NCBI RefSeq assembly: GCF_947495625.1
Contig: NZ_CANLZW010000003.1
Location: 1 to 64,000 of the forward strand
Direction: 5' to 3'
DNA: 64,000 bases
Origin: an uncultured Cocleimonas sp.
GTDB lineage: Bacteria > Pseudomonadota > Gammaproteobacteria > Thiotrichales > Thiotrichaceae
Shown here one piece after another: positions 42,803 through 52,162 of the stretch; position 1 is the stretch's first letter; every line of letters begins with the position of its first letter. Made by a program: the position numbers and the translations under genes. The notes beneath the pieces were generated by a model. It made no database searches. It was not told the DNA's origin and worked only from the letters and a program-made list of their open reading frames with translations.

Positions 42803-43113
42803 CTCTGTTGATATGTCCGATATTTGCCTCTCTAAGCCGCATTTTATTAGGTATTTTTACAAATTGCTTAATTTTTAATCAGTTTATATATGTTGTTATA
42901 TATCAGATAGATACGAAGGTTTTTTGCGTGTCTTGAGTAAGAAATCACATTAGGTGTCAAATTTTGTCTACAAAATTTCGGGGAAGTAAACAATTGTGCA
43001 TAAGAGTAAACAGAATTATCATATACTGATTCGACTTAAGTCCTTGTTTAATCGTTGTTAAGTTAAGGTTAAGTTAAAAAAGTAATTATTTACAGTAAAA
43101 CAGGTGTAAAGAA

Positions 43114-44460
43114 ATGGATATTAATCAGCCTAAAGTTGGTTTTGTAAGTTTGGGCTGTCCGAAAGCTCTCGTCGACTCAGAAAGGATTTTGACTCAGCTC
43201 AAAACCGAGGGTTATGGAATTGTTCCAGATTATGATGGTGCTGATGTGGTTGTCATCAATACCTGTGGTTTTATCGATAGTGCAGTCAAAGAATCACTGG
43301 ATACGATTGGTGAAGCATTACAAGAAAACGGAAAAGTTATCGTAACCGGTTGTCTCGGTGCAGATGCAGACAAGGTGCTTGAAGCACATCCGGGTGTTCT
43401 GGCAGTAACAGGTCCTCACGCTTATGAAGCGGTTATGGGTGCTGTGCATGATCAGCTGAAACCGCCACATGACCCTTATCTTGATTTGGTGCCACCACAA
43501 GGTATAAAACTCACACCAAAACATTATGCCTATCTGAAAATATCGGAAGGTTGTAATCATCGTTGTACTTTCTGCATCATTCCTTCATTGCGTGGTGATT
43601 TAGTGAGTCGTCCCATCGGCGATGTTATGCAGGAAGCCGAGAACCTTGTTAACTCAGGTGTTAAAGAGCTATTAGTGGTATCGCAAGACACCAGTGCTTA
43701 CGGTATCGATACCAAATACCAGACAGGCTTCTGGAATGGTAGACCAGTTAAATCTCATATCCAGCAGTTGTCAGAGTCATTAGGTGAGTTGGATGCGTGG
43801 GTGCGTTTGCATTATGTTTATCCCTATCCTCATGTGGATAAGCTGATACCTCTTATGGCTGAAAATGCGGAGAACAAAGGTATTCTTCCTTATCTGGATA
43901 TACCGTTCCAACATGCAAGCCATCGTATTTTAAAAGATATGAGACGTCCTGCTCATGCAGAGAAAGTACTCACTCGAATTGCTGCATGGCGAGCCATGTG
44001 TCCGGATATTACGATTCGTAGTACTTTTATTGCGGGTTTCCCTGGGGAGACTGAGGAAGACTTTGAGACATTATTGTCTTTCTTAAGAGAAGCGCAACTA
44101 GATCGCGTTGGTTGTTTTGCTTATTCTGAAGTAGAAGGTGCTGTTTCTAATGATTTACCTAATCACGTACCTGAAGATGAAAAGCAATATCGCCTCGAAC
44201 GTTTTATGGAAGTGCAGGCAGAAATCAGTGCGAATAAATTAGCTGCTAAAGTAGGCAAGCGTATGACGGTACTCACCGATGATACTCAGCAAGGCGATAC
44301 CGAAGCAGAAGATATCACCATTGCCAGAAGCAGTGCTGATGCACCAGAAATAGATGGTGCTGTATATATAGAAGGTGAATTATTGGAGCCTGGTCAGTTT
44401 GCGGAAGTAGAAATTACACATTCTGATGAGCATGATTTGTGGGCCAAACTCGTCGATTGA
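43114..44460 (+). CDS. rimO: Ribosomal protein S12 methylthiotransferase
   Basis: 448 aa. N-terminal UPF0004 domain with cysteines in [13 protein letters not shown] and VINTCGFID, radical SAM domain with [15 protein letters not shown], and a C-terminal TRAM domain. It methylthiolates Asp88 of ribosomal protein S12 using two 4Fe-4S clusters. AGGTG lies ahead of the ATG. Single gene followed by a G6 repeat copy and a strong terminator shared with convergent sat. Confidence 0.95.
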   Translation: MDINQPKVGFVSLGCPKALVDSERILTQLKTEGYGIVPDYDGADVVVINTCGFIDSAVKESLDTIGEALQENGKVIVTGCLGADADKVLEAHPGVLAVTGPHAYEAVMGAVHDQLKPPHDPYLDLVPPQGIKLTPKHYAYLKISEGCNHRCTFCIIPSLRGDLVSRPIGDVMQEAENLVNSGVKELLVVSQDTSAYGIDTKYQTGFWNGRPVKSHIQQLSESLGELDAWVRLHYVYPYPHVDKLIPLMAENAENKGILPYLDIPFQHASHRILKDMRRPAHAEKVLTRIAAWRAMCPDITIRSTFIAGFPGETEEDFETLLSFLREAQLDRVGCFAYSEVEGAVSNDLPNHVPEDEKQYRLERFMEVQAEISANKLAAKVGKRMTVLTDDTQQGDTEAEDITIARSSADAPEIDGAVYIEGELLEPGQFAEVEITHSDEHDLWAKLVD

Positions 44461-44467
44461 TCAGTGT

Positions 44468-44495
44468 AAAAAATGCCCTAAAGTAGGGGGGTGGC
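44468..44495 (+). repeat. G6 repeat, short form (copy 18)
   Basis: A6 tract, TGCCCT, then AAAGTAGGGGGGTGGC. Starts 8 nt after the rimO stop, before the terminator. Confidence 0.85.
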
Positions 44496-44567
44496 TTAGG
44501 TTGTTGAAATCAACAGTCGGATTAGCCATTTTTATTAAAAACGTTTATTAATAATCCTTTATTAAAT

Positions 44568-44596
44568 AAAAAAGCCGGGAAACTCCCGGCTTTTTT
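44568..44596. terminator. Bidirectional terminator rimO / sat
   Basis: AAAAAAGCCGGGA / TCCCGGCTTTTTT, between convergent genes. Confidence 0.9.
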
Positions 44597-44622
44597 GTGT
44601 CACAGATATCTCTTAGACAGAA

Positions 44623-45816
44623 TTAGTCATTCTGGCTTTGATAGTATTCAATCAGAATCTGAGCGACTTCAGGACGTGAAAATTCCTTAGGTGGCGCAAT
44701 ACCCTGTCCCAGCATTTCGCGAACCTTAGTACCAGACAACAGCACAAAATCATCTTTTTCGTGGTCAGGCGCTTCAGACATCATCACAACCTTATCCAGC
44801 TTCTTAGAATAAGCCGTGTGATCAGCGCGGAAAATTTCAATCTCTAGCGCACCTGCAGGAACTTCATCGTCGAAAATGGTTTGTGCATCAAAAGCACCGT
44901 AGTGATCGCCAACACCCGCGTGATCACGACCAATAATAAAGTGGGTAGCTCCCATGTTCTGGCGGAATAGCGCGTGTAGTACGCCTTCTTTTGGTCCCGC
45001 ATATAACATGTCAAAACCATAACCGGTAACCATCGCGCTGTTTTCAGGGAAGTACAGCTCAACCATTTTGCGGATTGCTGCATCACGAACATCAGCAGGG
45101 ATGTCACCTTTCTTCAACTTACCAAGCAACATGTGAATAACCAGACCATCACAGCCAAGTCTATCCATCGCCATATGGCAAAGTTCTTCGTGTGCCAGAT
45201 GCATCGGATTGCGTGTCTGGAAGGCTACTATTTTTTTCCAGCCACGATCAGCAATTTCCTGACGAATTTCAACAGCGGTCTTGAAAGTGCCTTCAAATTC
45301 TTTTTCGAAGTAAGAGTAGTTAAGCACTTTGATTGGGCCTGACAGACATACTTTACCTTGAGAGTTAAAGGTGTCGACACCAATATGCTCTTCACCTTTC
45401 GCAGGACGGTAAATAGACTGGGTCATGGTTGCCATTTCTTCGTCGGTAAATTCTTCAACCGCTTCCACATCCATTACGGCCAGAACCGGGTTGCCATCGA
45501 CATTGGGATCTTTCAGTGCAATGCGATCACCCGCTTTGATATCACCAGCGTCTTCAACAAGGTTGAGAACAGGTGTCGGCCAGAACAGGCCTGAAGCAGT
45601 ATGCATATTATCCGCAACAGAAAGTGCATCAGCCTTATTCATATAGCCAGTGAGTGGGTTAAAGTAACCGCCAGCCAACATGACAGCATTCGCTGCTGTG
45701 GCAGAACTTACGACAATAGAAGGTAATCCTTGTGCTTCTTGTTGCAATGCTTCTCGCTCTGCAGCGTCAGATACGTACAGTGGATTAAGTTCATCGGAAC
45801 CATGTGGTTTTATCAT
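44623..45816 (-). CDS. sat: ATP sulfurylase (sulfate adenylyltransferase)
   Basis: 397 aa from ATG 45816, preceded by GGGAGA at good spacing; the frame runs on to 45873 but without a ribosome-binding site. PUA-like N-terminal domain and a catalytic domain with QTRNPMHLAHEE and GRDHAGVGDHYG, the nucleotide-binding histidine motifs. This homo-oligomeric Sat form (not CysND) is typical of sulfur-oxidising bacteria, where it makes ATP and sulfate from APS. The matching APS reductase (aprAB) is not in the window. With soeABC this gives two alternative routes for sulfite oxidation. Confidence 0.93.
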   Translation of the reverse strand: MIKPHGSDELNPLYVSDAAEREALQQEAQGLPSIVVSSATAANAVMLAGGYFNPLTGYMNKADALSVADNMHTASGLFWPTPVLNLVEDAGDIKAGDRIALKDPNVDGNPVLAVMDVEAVEEFTDEEMATMTQSIYRPAKGEEHIGVDTFNSQGKVCLSGPIKVLNYSYFEKEFEGTFKTAVEIRQEIADRGWKKIVAFQTRNPMHLAHEELCHMAMDRLGCDGLVIHMLLGKLKKGDIPADVRDAAIRKMVELYFPENSAMVTGYGFDMLYAGPKEGVLHALFRQNMGATHFIIGRDHAGVGDHYGAFDAQTIFDDEVPAGALEIEIFRADHTAYSKKLDKVVMMSEAPDHEKDDFVLLSGTKVREMLGQGIAPPKEFSRPEVAQILIEYYQSQND

Positions 45817-46371
45817 GCTTATCTCCCGAAAATATTTGTGGCACCATGCCAAAACCGTACAAGATACCCGCATTGCCTTATCAAGTACAGATAGAAAAAT
45901 TTGCTTTTAAATAAATTATTTTTATATGACTAAATATTAAAAATAATTTGCTGGCTTATCAGAAGCTCAAAAATAAGTCGACTCAAAGCGGCTAAAGTTC
46001 TTGAGGAGAACCTGATTAAGTCGATTAAATTTACGCGCAGAAAAAACTGTCGCTATTTTTCATGAAGTGAGTCGTAATAGTCATTTTATTGCGGCGATCT
46101 TCAGGGAAAATATCGGTAGTTTAAGCTAGTTTAAAATAATTGGACATGATCAGGATCTCCTTATGAGTACTACGCAAGTATTGCAGATCAAGAGGAGGTA
46201 GAGTTAAGGTATAGATTAAACTGTCAGGGCATTCTGTCAAAAATAAACTTCGATAGAAGTTTGAATTTAGGATAGCAACAATGCTAGTCTGCTTCTTTGT
46301 AATTAGACAAAATCAAACCAATGATTAGCTATAGCTAATGAATAGTCTAAGTGAATGAATAGCCAGAGCCA
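45817..46371. other. Divergent spacer sat / phosphoesterase
   Basis: No gene, no G6 copy. Just before the phosphoesterase start the block AATGAATAGYC occurs two or three times (about 46337-46380), a minor imperfect tandem repeat. Otherwise nothing recognised. Confidence 0.5.
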
Positions 46372-46884
46372 ATGAATAACCAAACGATTACTAAAGTAGC
46401 CGTAGTTTCAGATACACACTCCCATCTTGATCCTCGAATTGCTGATATTGTCCGCGAATGCGATATCGCTGTGCATGCTGGTGATATTTGTGGTGTCGAT
46501 ATTCTGGAGTCGATGCAGCCTAAATCAGGCAAAGTGATTGCTGTCACAGGTAATAACGATCCTTATTGTCATCTGAGCGATACTGAACTGCCTGAAATAT
46601 TAAGTTTCGAGGTGGCAGGTGAGACCATAACGGTAGAGCATGGTCATGTTCATGGTGCGCACAAACCTTCTCATGATTCGTTACGTGAATCACATCCCAA
46701 TGCCAAGATTATTATTTATGGTCATACGCATAAACAAGTAATTGATAAAGAAGCGAATCCGTGGGTGATTAATCCTGGAGCAGCGGGCAAGACGAGAACT
46801 CATGGCGGCCCATCTTGCCTGGTCATTGAATGTGCCGCAGGACAGGAATGGCAGATAAAAAAATATCGTTTCTCTGAAGATTGA
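46372..46884 (+). CDS. YfcE-like metallophosphoesterase
   Basis: 170 aa. Calcineurin-like motifs in order: VVSDTHSHLD, VHAGDI, VTGNNDPY, VEHGHVHG and IYGHTHKQVI, giving the two-metal centre. Related to E. coli YfcE and archaeal MJ0936, phosphodiesterases active on model substrates. Cytoplasmic, biological substrate unknown. No strong ribosome-binding site is visible before the ATG. Followed directly by a reverse-oriented G7 repeat copy. Confidence 0.88.
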   Translation: MNNQTITKVAVVSDTHSHLDPRIADIVRECDIAVHAGDICGVDILESMQPKSGKVIAVTGNNDPYCHLSDTELPEILSFEVAGETITVEHGHVHGAHKPSHDSLRESHPNAKIIIYGHTHKQVIDKEANPWVINPGAAGKTRTHGGPSCLVIECAAGQEWQIKKYRFSED

Positions 46885-46900
46885 TCAATAAGGTTTTAAG

Positions 46901-46929
46901 GACACCCCCCCTACTTTTAAGTGGTTTTT
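46901..46929 (-). repeat. G6 repeat, short form with G7 (copy 19)
   Basis: On the minus strand AAAAACCACTT then AAAAGTAGGGGGGGTGTCC. Lies 16 nt beyond the phosphoesterase stop. Confidence 0.85.
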
Positions 46930-47000
46930 ATGCAGCTGCGGCTTTCTAAGGGCCTGCGTTAAACAAAGAATGATGAGTCCCTTTCGGCTCATTTTAGTCT

Positions 47001-47042
47001 TTTGAAACGTAAATAGCATTTATGCAGAGCTAGGTCTTTTTT
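47001..47042 (-). repeat. Isolated 5' half of a long-form G6 repeat
   Basis: On the minus strand: A6 tract, GACCTAGCTCTGCATAAATG, CTATTTACGTTTC, matching the first half of copy 17; the second half and the G core are missing. Copy 19 follows 70 nt further on in the same orientation. Confidence 0.75.
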
Positions 47043-47137
47043 CTACAATCTTGCACGGTTTCTTCTAAGTCTATATTGATATAAATAATATTAATTTGTG
47101 ATATAAAAATAAATTGTGCATTATCGAGCTAATCTAA

Positions 47138-47161
47138 ATTAGAATCTAATTACATTCTAAT
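47138..47161. promoter_or_regulatory. Operator-like palindrome, distal soeA site
   Basis: ATTAGAAT and ATTCTAAT, perfect 8-bp arms with an 8-nt spacer. Same architecture as the site at 47299. Confidence 0.6.
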
Positions 47162-47298
47162 ATTTATCTGTAATGATTTTACTTTAACTCAGAGTTTTAA
47201 TGAATTTAAAAAAATGAGATGAATTGTCTCATTTATGCGTTTATAGAAATATTGAATTTGAAATATAAAATATTGTTGGGCATTATCCCACGCTCTAA

Positions 47299-47322
47299 AT
47301 TAGAACTTAGTTAAATTCTAAT
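47299..47322. promoter_or_regulatory. Operator-like palindrome, proximal soeA site
   Basis: ATTAGAAC and ATTCTAAT with an 8-nt spacer, 25 nt before the soeA ATG. The preceding GCATTATC and CTCTAA-type flank is also shared with the distal site, 161 bp upstream. Confidence 0.6.
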
Positions 47323-47346
47323 GGTTTACCCAAATGAAGGTTGTTC

Positions 47347-50265
47347 ATGAAAAATATCCCAGTAGTTGTAGAAACTGAAGGCGTAGAAGTTAAAACAACA
47401 ACGTGTTACATGTGTGCGTGTCGTTGTGGTATCAAAGTAACCGTTAAAGACGGTGAAGTTCGCTATATTCAGGGTAACCCAAACCATCCATTAAATAAGG
47501 GTGTGTTGTGTGCGAAGGGCGCTTCAGGAATTATGAAGCAGTATTCGCCAGCGCGTTTGACTAAACCGTTATTACGTAAGCCGGGCACTGAGCGTGGTGC
47601 GGGTGAATTCGAAGAGATTTCCTGGGATAAAGCCTTTGGCATTATGGAAGAGCGTTTAGGAAAACTTCGTGCGGAAGACCCTAAGAAATTTGCATTGTTT
47701 ACAGGTCGTGACCAAATGCAGGCGCTAACAGGTATGTTCGCAAAACAGTTTGGTACACCAAACTATGCAGCTCACGGTGGGTTCTGTTCAGTCAATATGG
47801 CGGCAGGAATGATCTACACCATTGGTGGTTCATTCTGGGAATTTGGTGGACCAGATCTAGAACGCTCTAAGTTGTTCTTTATGATCGGCACAGCTGAAGA
47901 TCATCACTCCAACCCGATGAAGGTTGAGCTATCAAAATTTAAACGTAATGGTGGTCGTTTTATCGCGATTAACCCAGTGCGTACTGGTTATGCTGCAATT
48001 GCAGATGAGTGGGTTCCAATAAAGCCTGGAACGGATGGCGCATTATTACTTGCCATTATTCGTGAAATTATCAAATTAGGTATGTACGACCGAGATTTCC
48101 TCGTCAATTACACTAATTCGGCAGAGTTGATAGATATGACTAGCGATAGTCATAACGAAGGTATGTTTCTTCGTAATGATGAGCCAGTCGAAGAAGGTTG
48201 TTTCGATCCTCAAAATAAGTTCTGGTGGGATCGCGTCAATGATGAAGTCGTACCCATGCGTAAAGAAGGTGTTGATCCATTTCTTACGGGTGAGTTTGAA
48301 CTGGAAGATGGCACGCCTTGTAAACCGGCATTCCAGTTATTAAAAGAAAGAGTTGAAGCTTATACGCCAGAGTGGGCTGAAGGAATCACAGGAATCGATG
48401 CTGATACTATTCGCCGCTTAGCGCATGAGATGGGTATCGTCGCTCGCGATCAAAAAATCGAATTACCGATTCAATGGACGGACGCCTGGGGTAAAGACCA
48501 CGATAGCGTAACGGGTAACCCGGTATCATTCCATTCGATGCGTGGTTTAGCTGCTCACTCTAATGGTTTCCAGACGATCCGTGCACTTAGCATATTAATG
48601 ACATTGTTAGGCACGATTGATCGTCCTGGTGGATTCCGTCATAAAGCACCATTCCCGCGCCCAATTCCTCCCTGTCCTAAGCCACCAACAGGCTGGGATG
48701 ATGTTAAACCAAATACACCATTAAACGGCATGCCTTTAGGTTGGCCTGCAGGTCCTGATGATTTGTTTGTTGATGATGATGGTGAAGCAATTCGTCTTGA
48801 TAAAGGCTTCTCGTGGGAATATCCGTTATCGGTTCATGGTTTGATGCACAATGCGATAACTAATGCCTGGCGTGGCGATCCATACCCAATCGATACCTTG
48901 ATGTTATTCATGGCGAATATGGCGTGGAACTCATCAATGAACACCACTGAAGTTCGTAAGATGCTGGTAGATAAAGATGAAGAGGGTGAATATAAAATCC
49001 CATTCATAATCGTTGCTGATGCCTATCATTCTGAGACAGTAGATTTTGGTGACCTAATTCTACCTGATACTTCGTATCTTGAGCGTCATGATGCGATGTC
49101 GATGTTGGATCGTCCTGTTTCAGAATATGACGGCCCTATGGACGCGGTTCGTATTCCAGTGTTACCACCTAAAGGTGAATGTAAACCATTTCAGGATGTC
49201 ATCGTTGAATTAGGTTCACGTCTGAAATTACCTACATTTACCGATGAAAACGGTAAGCGTAAATTCAAAGATTACCGTGATTTAGTGATTAACTTTGAAA
49301 CGGCACCTGGCTCTGGAATCGGTTTCCTTGCAGGATGGCGTGGCAAAAGTGGCGAAAAATCCATGAAAGGTGAGCCAAATCCTAATCAGTGGGAAATGTA
49401 TAAAAAGAATGACTGTGTATTCCATTATGAAATGCCAAAGTCATTCCAGTACATGCGTAACTGGAACAGAGGTTATTTACACTGGGCACAAGAGCACAAT
49501 ATGATCCGCTATGACGAGCCGATCAATATTCATGTGTACTCGGAAATTCTGCAAAAATTCCGTTTGGCAGCCCAAGGTAAAACCAAAGGTAGACAGCCAC
49601 CCGATCGTTTACGTAAGCGCGTGGAAACTTATTTTGATCCATTGCCTTTCCATCACGAGCCACTAGAGTCGCAATTAACTGATACCCAAAAGTACCCATT
49701 AAATGCACTGACGCAGCGCCCAATGGCGATGTATCACTCTTGGGATTCGCAGAATGCATGGTTACGACAAATTCATACGCATAACTATTTATTCGTTAGC
49801 CCGATTCTTGGTCGCAATAATGGCTTTGAGGATGGTGACTGGGTCTGGGTTGAATCCATGCACGGCAAAGTTCGCTGTATGTGTCGATTCTCAGAATCAC
49901 TAGAACCTGGAACGGTATGGACCTGGAATGCAATTGGTAAAGCGTCTGGTGCATGGGGGCTTGATCCAAAAGCCAACGAATCCAATAAAGGCTTCTTGTT
50001 AAATCACGTTATTTCAGAAGAGTTACCGCCGCATGATGCGGGTGACCATGTTTCTAACTCTGACCCTGTAACAGGTCAGGCAGGTTGGTACGACGTTCGC
50101 GTTCGCGTTTATAAAGCGGGTGATAATGAGGCCAGCCATACTTTGCCGAGATTCGACACAGTGAAGCCTTTGCCGGGAATGGAAAAGAAGCGTAAAAATA
50201 AATGGCAAGGTTTTGTGGCGGGTACGTTCCGCAAAACGCTAGGTAGAAATGGAGGGGTGAAATAA
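47347..50265 (+). CDS. soeA: Sulfite dehydrogenase, molybdopterin subunit
   Basis: 972 aa from ATG 47347, which has GAAGG upstream. DMSO reductase family: N-terminal 4Fe-4S site CYMCACRCGIKV with a fourth cysteine in NKGVLCAKG, then bis-MGD-binding domains and a C-terminal dinucleotide-binding domain. No Tat signal peptide, so the enzyme works in the cytoplasm, which fits SoeABC rather than periplasmic polysulfide or thiosulfate reductases. It oxidises sulfite to sulfate and passes electrons to SoeB. First gene of soeABC; the stop overlaps the soeB ATG by one base. Confidence 0.88.
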   Translation: MKNIPVVVETEGVEVKTTTCYMCACRCGIKVTVKDGEVRYIQGNPNHPLNKGVLCAKGASGIMKQYSPARLTKPLLRKPGTERGAGEFEEISWDKAFGIMEERLGKLRAEDPKKFALFTGRDQMQALTGMFAKQFGTPNYAAHGGFCSVNMAAGMIYTIGGSFWEFGGPDLERSKLFFMIGTAEDHHSNPMKVELSKFKRNGGRFIAINPVRTGYAAIADEWVPIKPGTDGALLLAIIREIIKLGMYDRDFLVNYTNSAELIDMTSDSHNEGMFLRNDEPVEEGCFDPQNKFWWDRVNDEVVPMRKEGVDPFLTGEFELEDGTPCKPAFQLLKERVEAYTPEWAEGITGIDADTIRRLAHEMGIVARDQKIELPIQWTDAWGKDHDSVTGNPVSFHSMRGLAAHSNGFQTIRALSILMTLLGTIDRPGGFRHKAPFPRPIPPCPKPPTGWDDVKPNTPLNGMPLGWPAGPDDLFVDDDGEAIRLDKGFSWEYPLSVHGLMHNAITNAWRGDPYPIDTLMLFMANMAWNSSMNTTEVRKMLVDKDEEGEYKIPFIIVADAYHSETVDFGDLILPDTSYLERHDAMSMLDRPVSEYDGPMDAVRIPVLPPKGECKPFQDVIVELGSRLKLPTFTDENGKRKFKDYRDLVINFETAPGSGIGFLAGWRGKSGEKSMKGEPNPNQWEMYKKNDCVFHYEMPKSFQYMRNWNRGYLHWAQEHNMIRYDEPINIHVYSEILQKFRLAAQGKTKGRQPPDRLRKRVETYFDPLPFHHEPLESQLTDTQKYPLNALTQRPMAMYHSWDSQNAWLRQIHTHNYLFVSPILGRNNGFEDGDWVWVESMHGKVRCMCRFSESLEPGTVWTWNAIGKASGAWGLDPKANESNKGFLLNHVISEELPPHDAGDHVSNSDPVTGQAGWYDVRVRVYKAGDNEASHTLPRFDTVKPLPGMEKKRKNKWQGFVAGTFRKTLGRNGGVK

Positions 50266-50999
50266 TGACTCAGTTAGCGCTAGTTATAGACTTAAATGTT
50301 TGTGTTGGCTGTCATGCCTGCGTGACCTCTTGTAAAGAGTGGAATACCTCGGGCGAAGCTGGCCCAATGGTTGATAAATACGCTTATGGAGAAAACCCGA
50401 CGGGTACTTTCTTCAATCGTGTTCAATCGTTTGAAATTGGTACCTACCCACAAACCGAAACGGTACATTTTCCTAAAAGCTGTTTGCATTGTGAAGAACC
50501 ACCGTGTGTTCCGGTTTGTCCAACAGGCGCGAGTTACAAACGCGAAGAAGATGGTATCGTACTGGTAGATTACGATAAGTGTATCGGTTGTAAGTATTGC
50601 TCTTGGGCGTGTCCTTATGGCGCACGTGAGATCGACGAAAAACAACGCGTAATGAAGAAGTGTACGCTGTGTGTCGATCGAATCTACGACGAAGCATTGC
50701 CAGTCAGTGAGCGCAAGCCTGCTTGTGTAATGTCTTGTCCAACCAGTGCTCGTTTGTTTGGCGATGTTCACGATGAAAACTCCGAAGTATCAAAAGCAAT
50801 TCGTGAGCGTGCGGGTTATCAGTTGATGCCAGAGTGGGGAACCAAGCCTGCAAATCATTATTTACCGCGTCGTAAAACAGAAATCAAGATTCATAAAGAT
50901 GAGCTTGAGCGTGTTGATAATCCATTGAGTAAAGAAGAGCGTCTAAGACACAATGAGCCAGGTAAAGGTCCATCGCTCGACGATATGAGTAATTGGTAA
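50265..50999 (+). CDS. soeB: Sulfite dehydrogenase, iron-sulfur subunit
   Basis: 244 aa DmsB-like ferredoxin with four 4Fe-4S clusters: CVGCHACVTSCKEWN, CLHCEEPPCVPVCPTGASY, CIGCKYCSWACPYGA and CTLCVDR with CVMSCPTSARLFGD. It carries electrons from SoeA to the membrane subunit SoeC. Starts at the soeA stop (one-base overlap) with GGAGGGG as ribosome-binding site. The gap to soeC is 157 nt and carries a G6 repeat copy and a strong hairpin. Confidence 0.9.
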   Translation: MTQLALVIDLNVCVGCHACVTSCKEWNTSGEAGPMVDKYAYGENPTGTFFNRVQSFEIGTYPQTETVHFPKSCLHCEEPPCVPVCPTGASYKREEDGIVLVDYDKCIGCKYCSWACPYGAREIDEKQRVMKKCTLCVDRIYDEALPVSERKPACVMSCPTSARLFGDVHDENSEVSKAIRERAGYQLMPEWGTKPANHYLPRRKTEIKIHKDELERVDNPLSKEERLRHNEPGKGPSLDDMSNW

Positions 51000-51057
51000 T
51001 AGAGGGCTGAGAATTCGATGATAATTAAGTCATCAAACACTCAACCCTAGTTGTTTT

Positions 51058-51085
51058 AAAAACCCCCTATAAGTAGGGGGGTGTG
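51058..51085 (+). repeat. G6 repeat, short form (copy 20)
   Basis: A5 tract, CCCCCTAT, then AAGTAGGGGGGTGTG. CCCCC and GGGGG can pair across the TATAAGTA. Lies inside the soeB-soeC gap of an apparent operon. Confidence 0.85.
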
Positions 51086-51093
51086 TTTTAAAG

Positions 51094-51131
51094 TTGTTAA
51101 TCAGATCTGTTGTTACAGATCTGATTAACAA
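51094..51131 (+). promoter_or_regulatory. 17-bp perfect hairpin in the soeB-soeC gap
   Basis: TTGTTAATCAGATCTGT is exactly complementary to ACAGATCTGATTAACAA, with a TGTT loop. There is no T run after it, so it is more likely an mRNA stability or processing element, or a dyad protein site, than a terminator. Confidence 0.7.
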
Positions 51132-51156
51132 AACAAAAAATTATTAGGTAAAAATT

Positions 51157-52137
51157 ATGCATCCAGCATTTTCGGTAATATTTTTAACAACATTGATTGG
51201 CGCAGGTCAGGGCTTGTTTCTGGCTTTGTTTACAGGTCAGATTTTTTCTCAATTTAAAATGATGCCAGCACAACACGATGTTAACTTTTTCATTTGGGGA
51301 AGTGCTCTGGCTATTTTGCTTTTGTGTGTGGGTCTGCTTGCATCATTCTTCCATTTGGGTCACCCAGAAAGAGCCTGGAGAACGGCAACTAAATGGCGCA
51401 CATCATGGTTGTCACGCGAAGTAATTGCATTGCCAGCTGCGATAGTCACCATAGCAGCTTATGGTGCGGCACATTACTTTGGATGGACTGCACCAATATT
51501 TACTATGCCTGGCGGCACAGGGATTGATGCAACCTTATTGCTTGGTTTGGCCGCGACTGTTGCTACTTACGCTTTGTTTATATGTACGGGTATGATTTAT
51601 GGTTGTATCAAGTTTTTGCAGGAATGGCACACACCATTGACGGTGATTAACTTTATCTTATTGGGTACCGCGTCTGGCTTTACTGTTGCAACGGCTTTGT
51701 CTGCATATTTACAAACAGGTCTTGTATCTTTCTATGCAAATTGGGCGATCCTCTTTACCGTAGCGGCGCTTATTTTTCGTATAGCTTCAATGGTGCGTAA
51801 CCGTAATATTAACCCTAAATCCGACCTGAGATCTGCTATTGGTATTAACCACAATAACATCAGGCAAATGGCTCAGGGCTCTATGGGTGGGTCATTTAAT
51901 ACACGTGAATACTTCCACGGAAAATCTAAGTCTTTCGTGAAAAGCATCAAGTACATATTCTTAGTGTTAGCTTTTTTGATACCTATCTTATTTTTGGTAT
52001 TGAGTTTGAATAACCCGGCTTACTTCATTCCGTTAATCGCAGTTGCGGTGCAATATGTGGGTCTGATTGCTGAGCGTTGGTATTTCTTTGCGGATGCTAA
52101 TCATCCTCAGAATTTGTATTACCAGCAGATTTCTTAA
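51157..52137 (+). CDS. soeC: Sulfite dehydrogenase, membrane anchor
   Basis: 326 aa, eight or nine transmembrane helices, DmsC/NrfD-like quinone-interacting subunit. Recognisable parts are PAFSVIFLTTLIGAGQGLF at the N-terminus, LASFFHLGHPERAWR between helices and ISQERWYFFADANHPQNLYY-like AERWYFFADANHPQN at the C-terminus. It hands electrons from SoeB to the quinone pool. Same direction as soeAB; the unusual 157-nt gap may allow separate expression control. Followed by a strong terminator. Confidence 0.87.
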   Translation: MHPAFSVIFLTTLIGAGQGLFLALFTGQIFSQFKMMPAQHDVNFFIWGSALAILLLCVGLLASFFHLGHPERAWRTATKWRTSWLSREVIALPAAIVTIAAYGAAHYFGWTAPIFTMPGGTGIDATLLLGLAATVATYALFICTGMIYGCIKFLQEWHTPLTVINFILLGTASGFTVATALSAYLQTGLVSFYANWAILFTVAALIFRIASMVRNRNINPKSDLRSAIGINHNNIRQMAQGSMGGSFNTREYFHGKSKSFVKSIKYIFLVLAFLIPILFLVLSLNNPAYFIPLIAVAVQYVGLIAERWYFFADANHPQNLYYQQIS

Positions 52138-52162
52138 TAAGCAGATTTAGATTAGAAATTTA

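Larger units (their letters stand above)
42174..43113. other. 940-nt AT-rich spacer prkB / rimO
   Basis: Longest gene-free stretch. No ORF worth keeping. Holds a perfect inverted repeat at 42485-42520 and two inverted DnaA-box-like sites at 42780-42802. Could be simply two divergent promoters, but the length and the sites are unusual for this compact region. Confidence 0.6.
46885..47346. other. soeA upstream region
   Basis: No gene. Contains a rearranged G6 repeat pair (46901-47042) and, nearer soeA, a directly duplicated block of about 70 bp, each copy ending in an operator-like palindrome. Confidence 0.7.

Noticed and set aside
42174-43113. Possible chromosomal origin
   Set aside because: Only two DnaA-box-like sites, no dnaA, dnaN or mnmG nearby; not enough for oriC.
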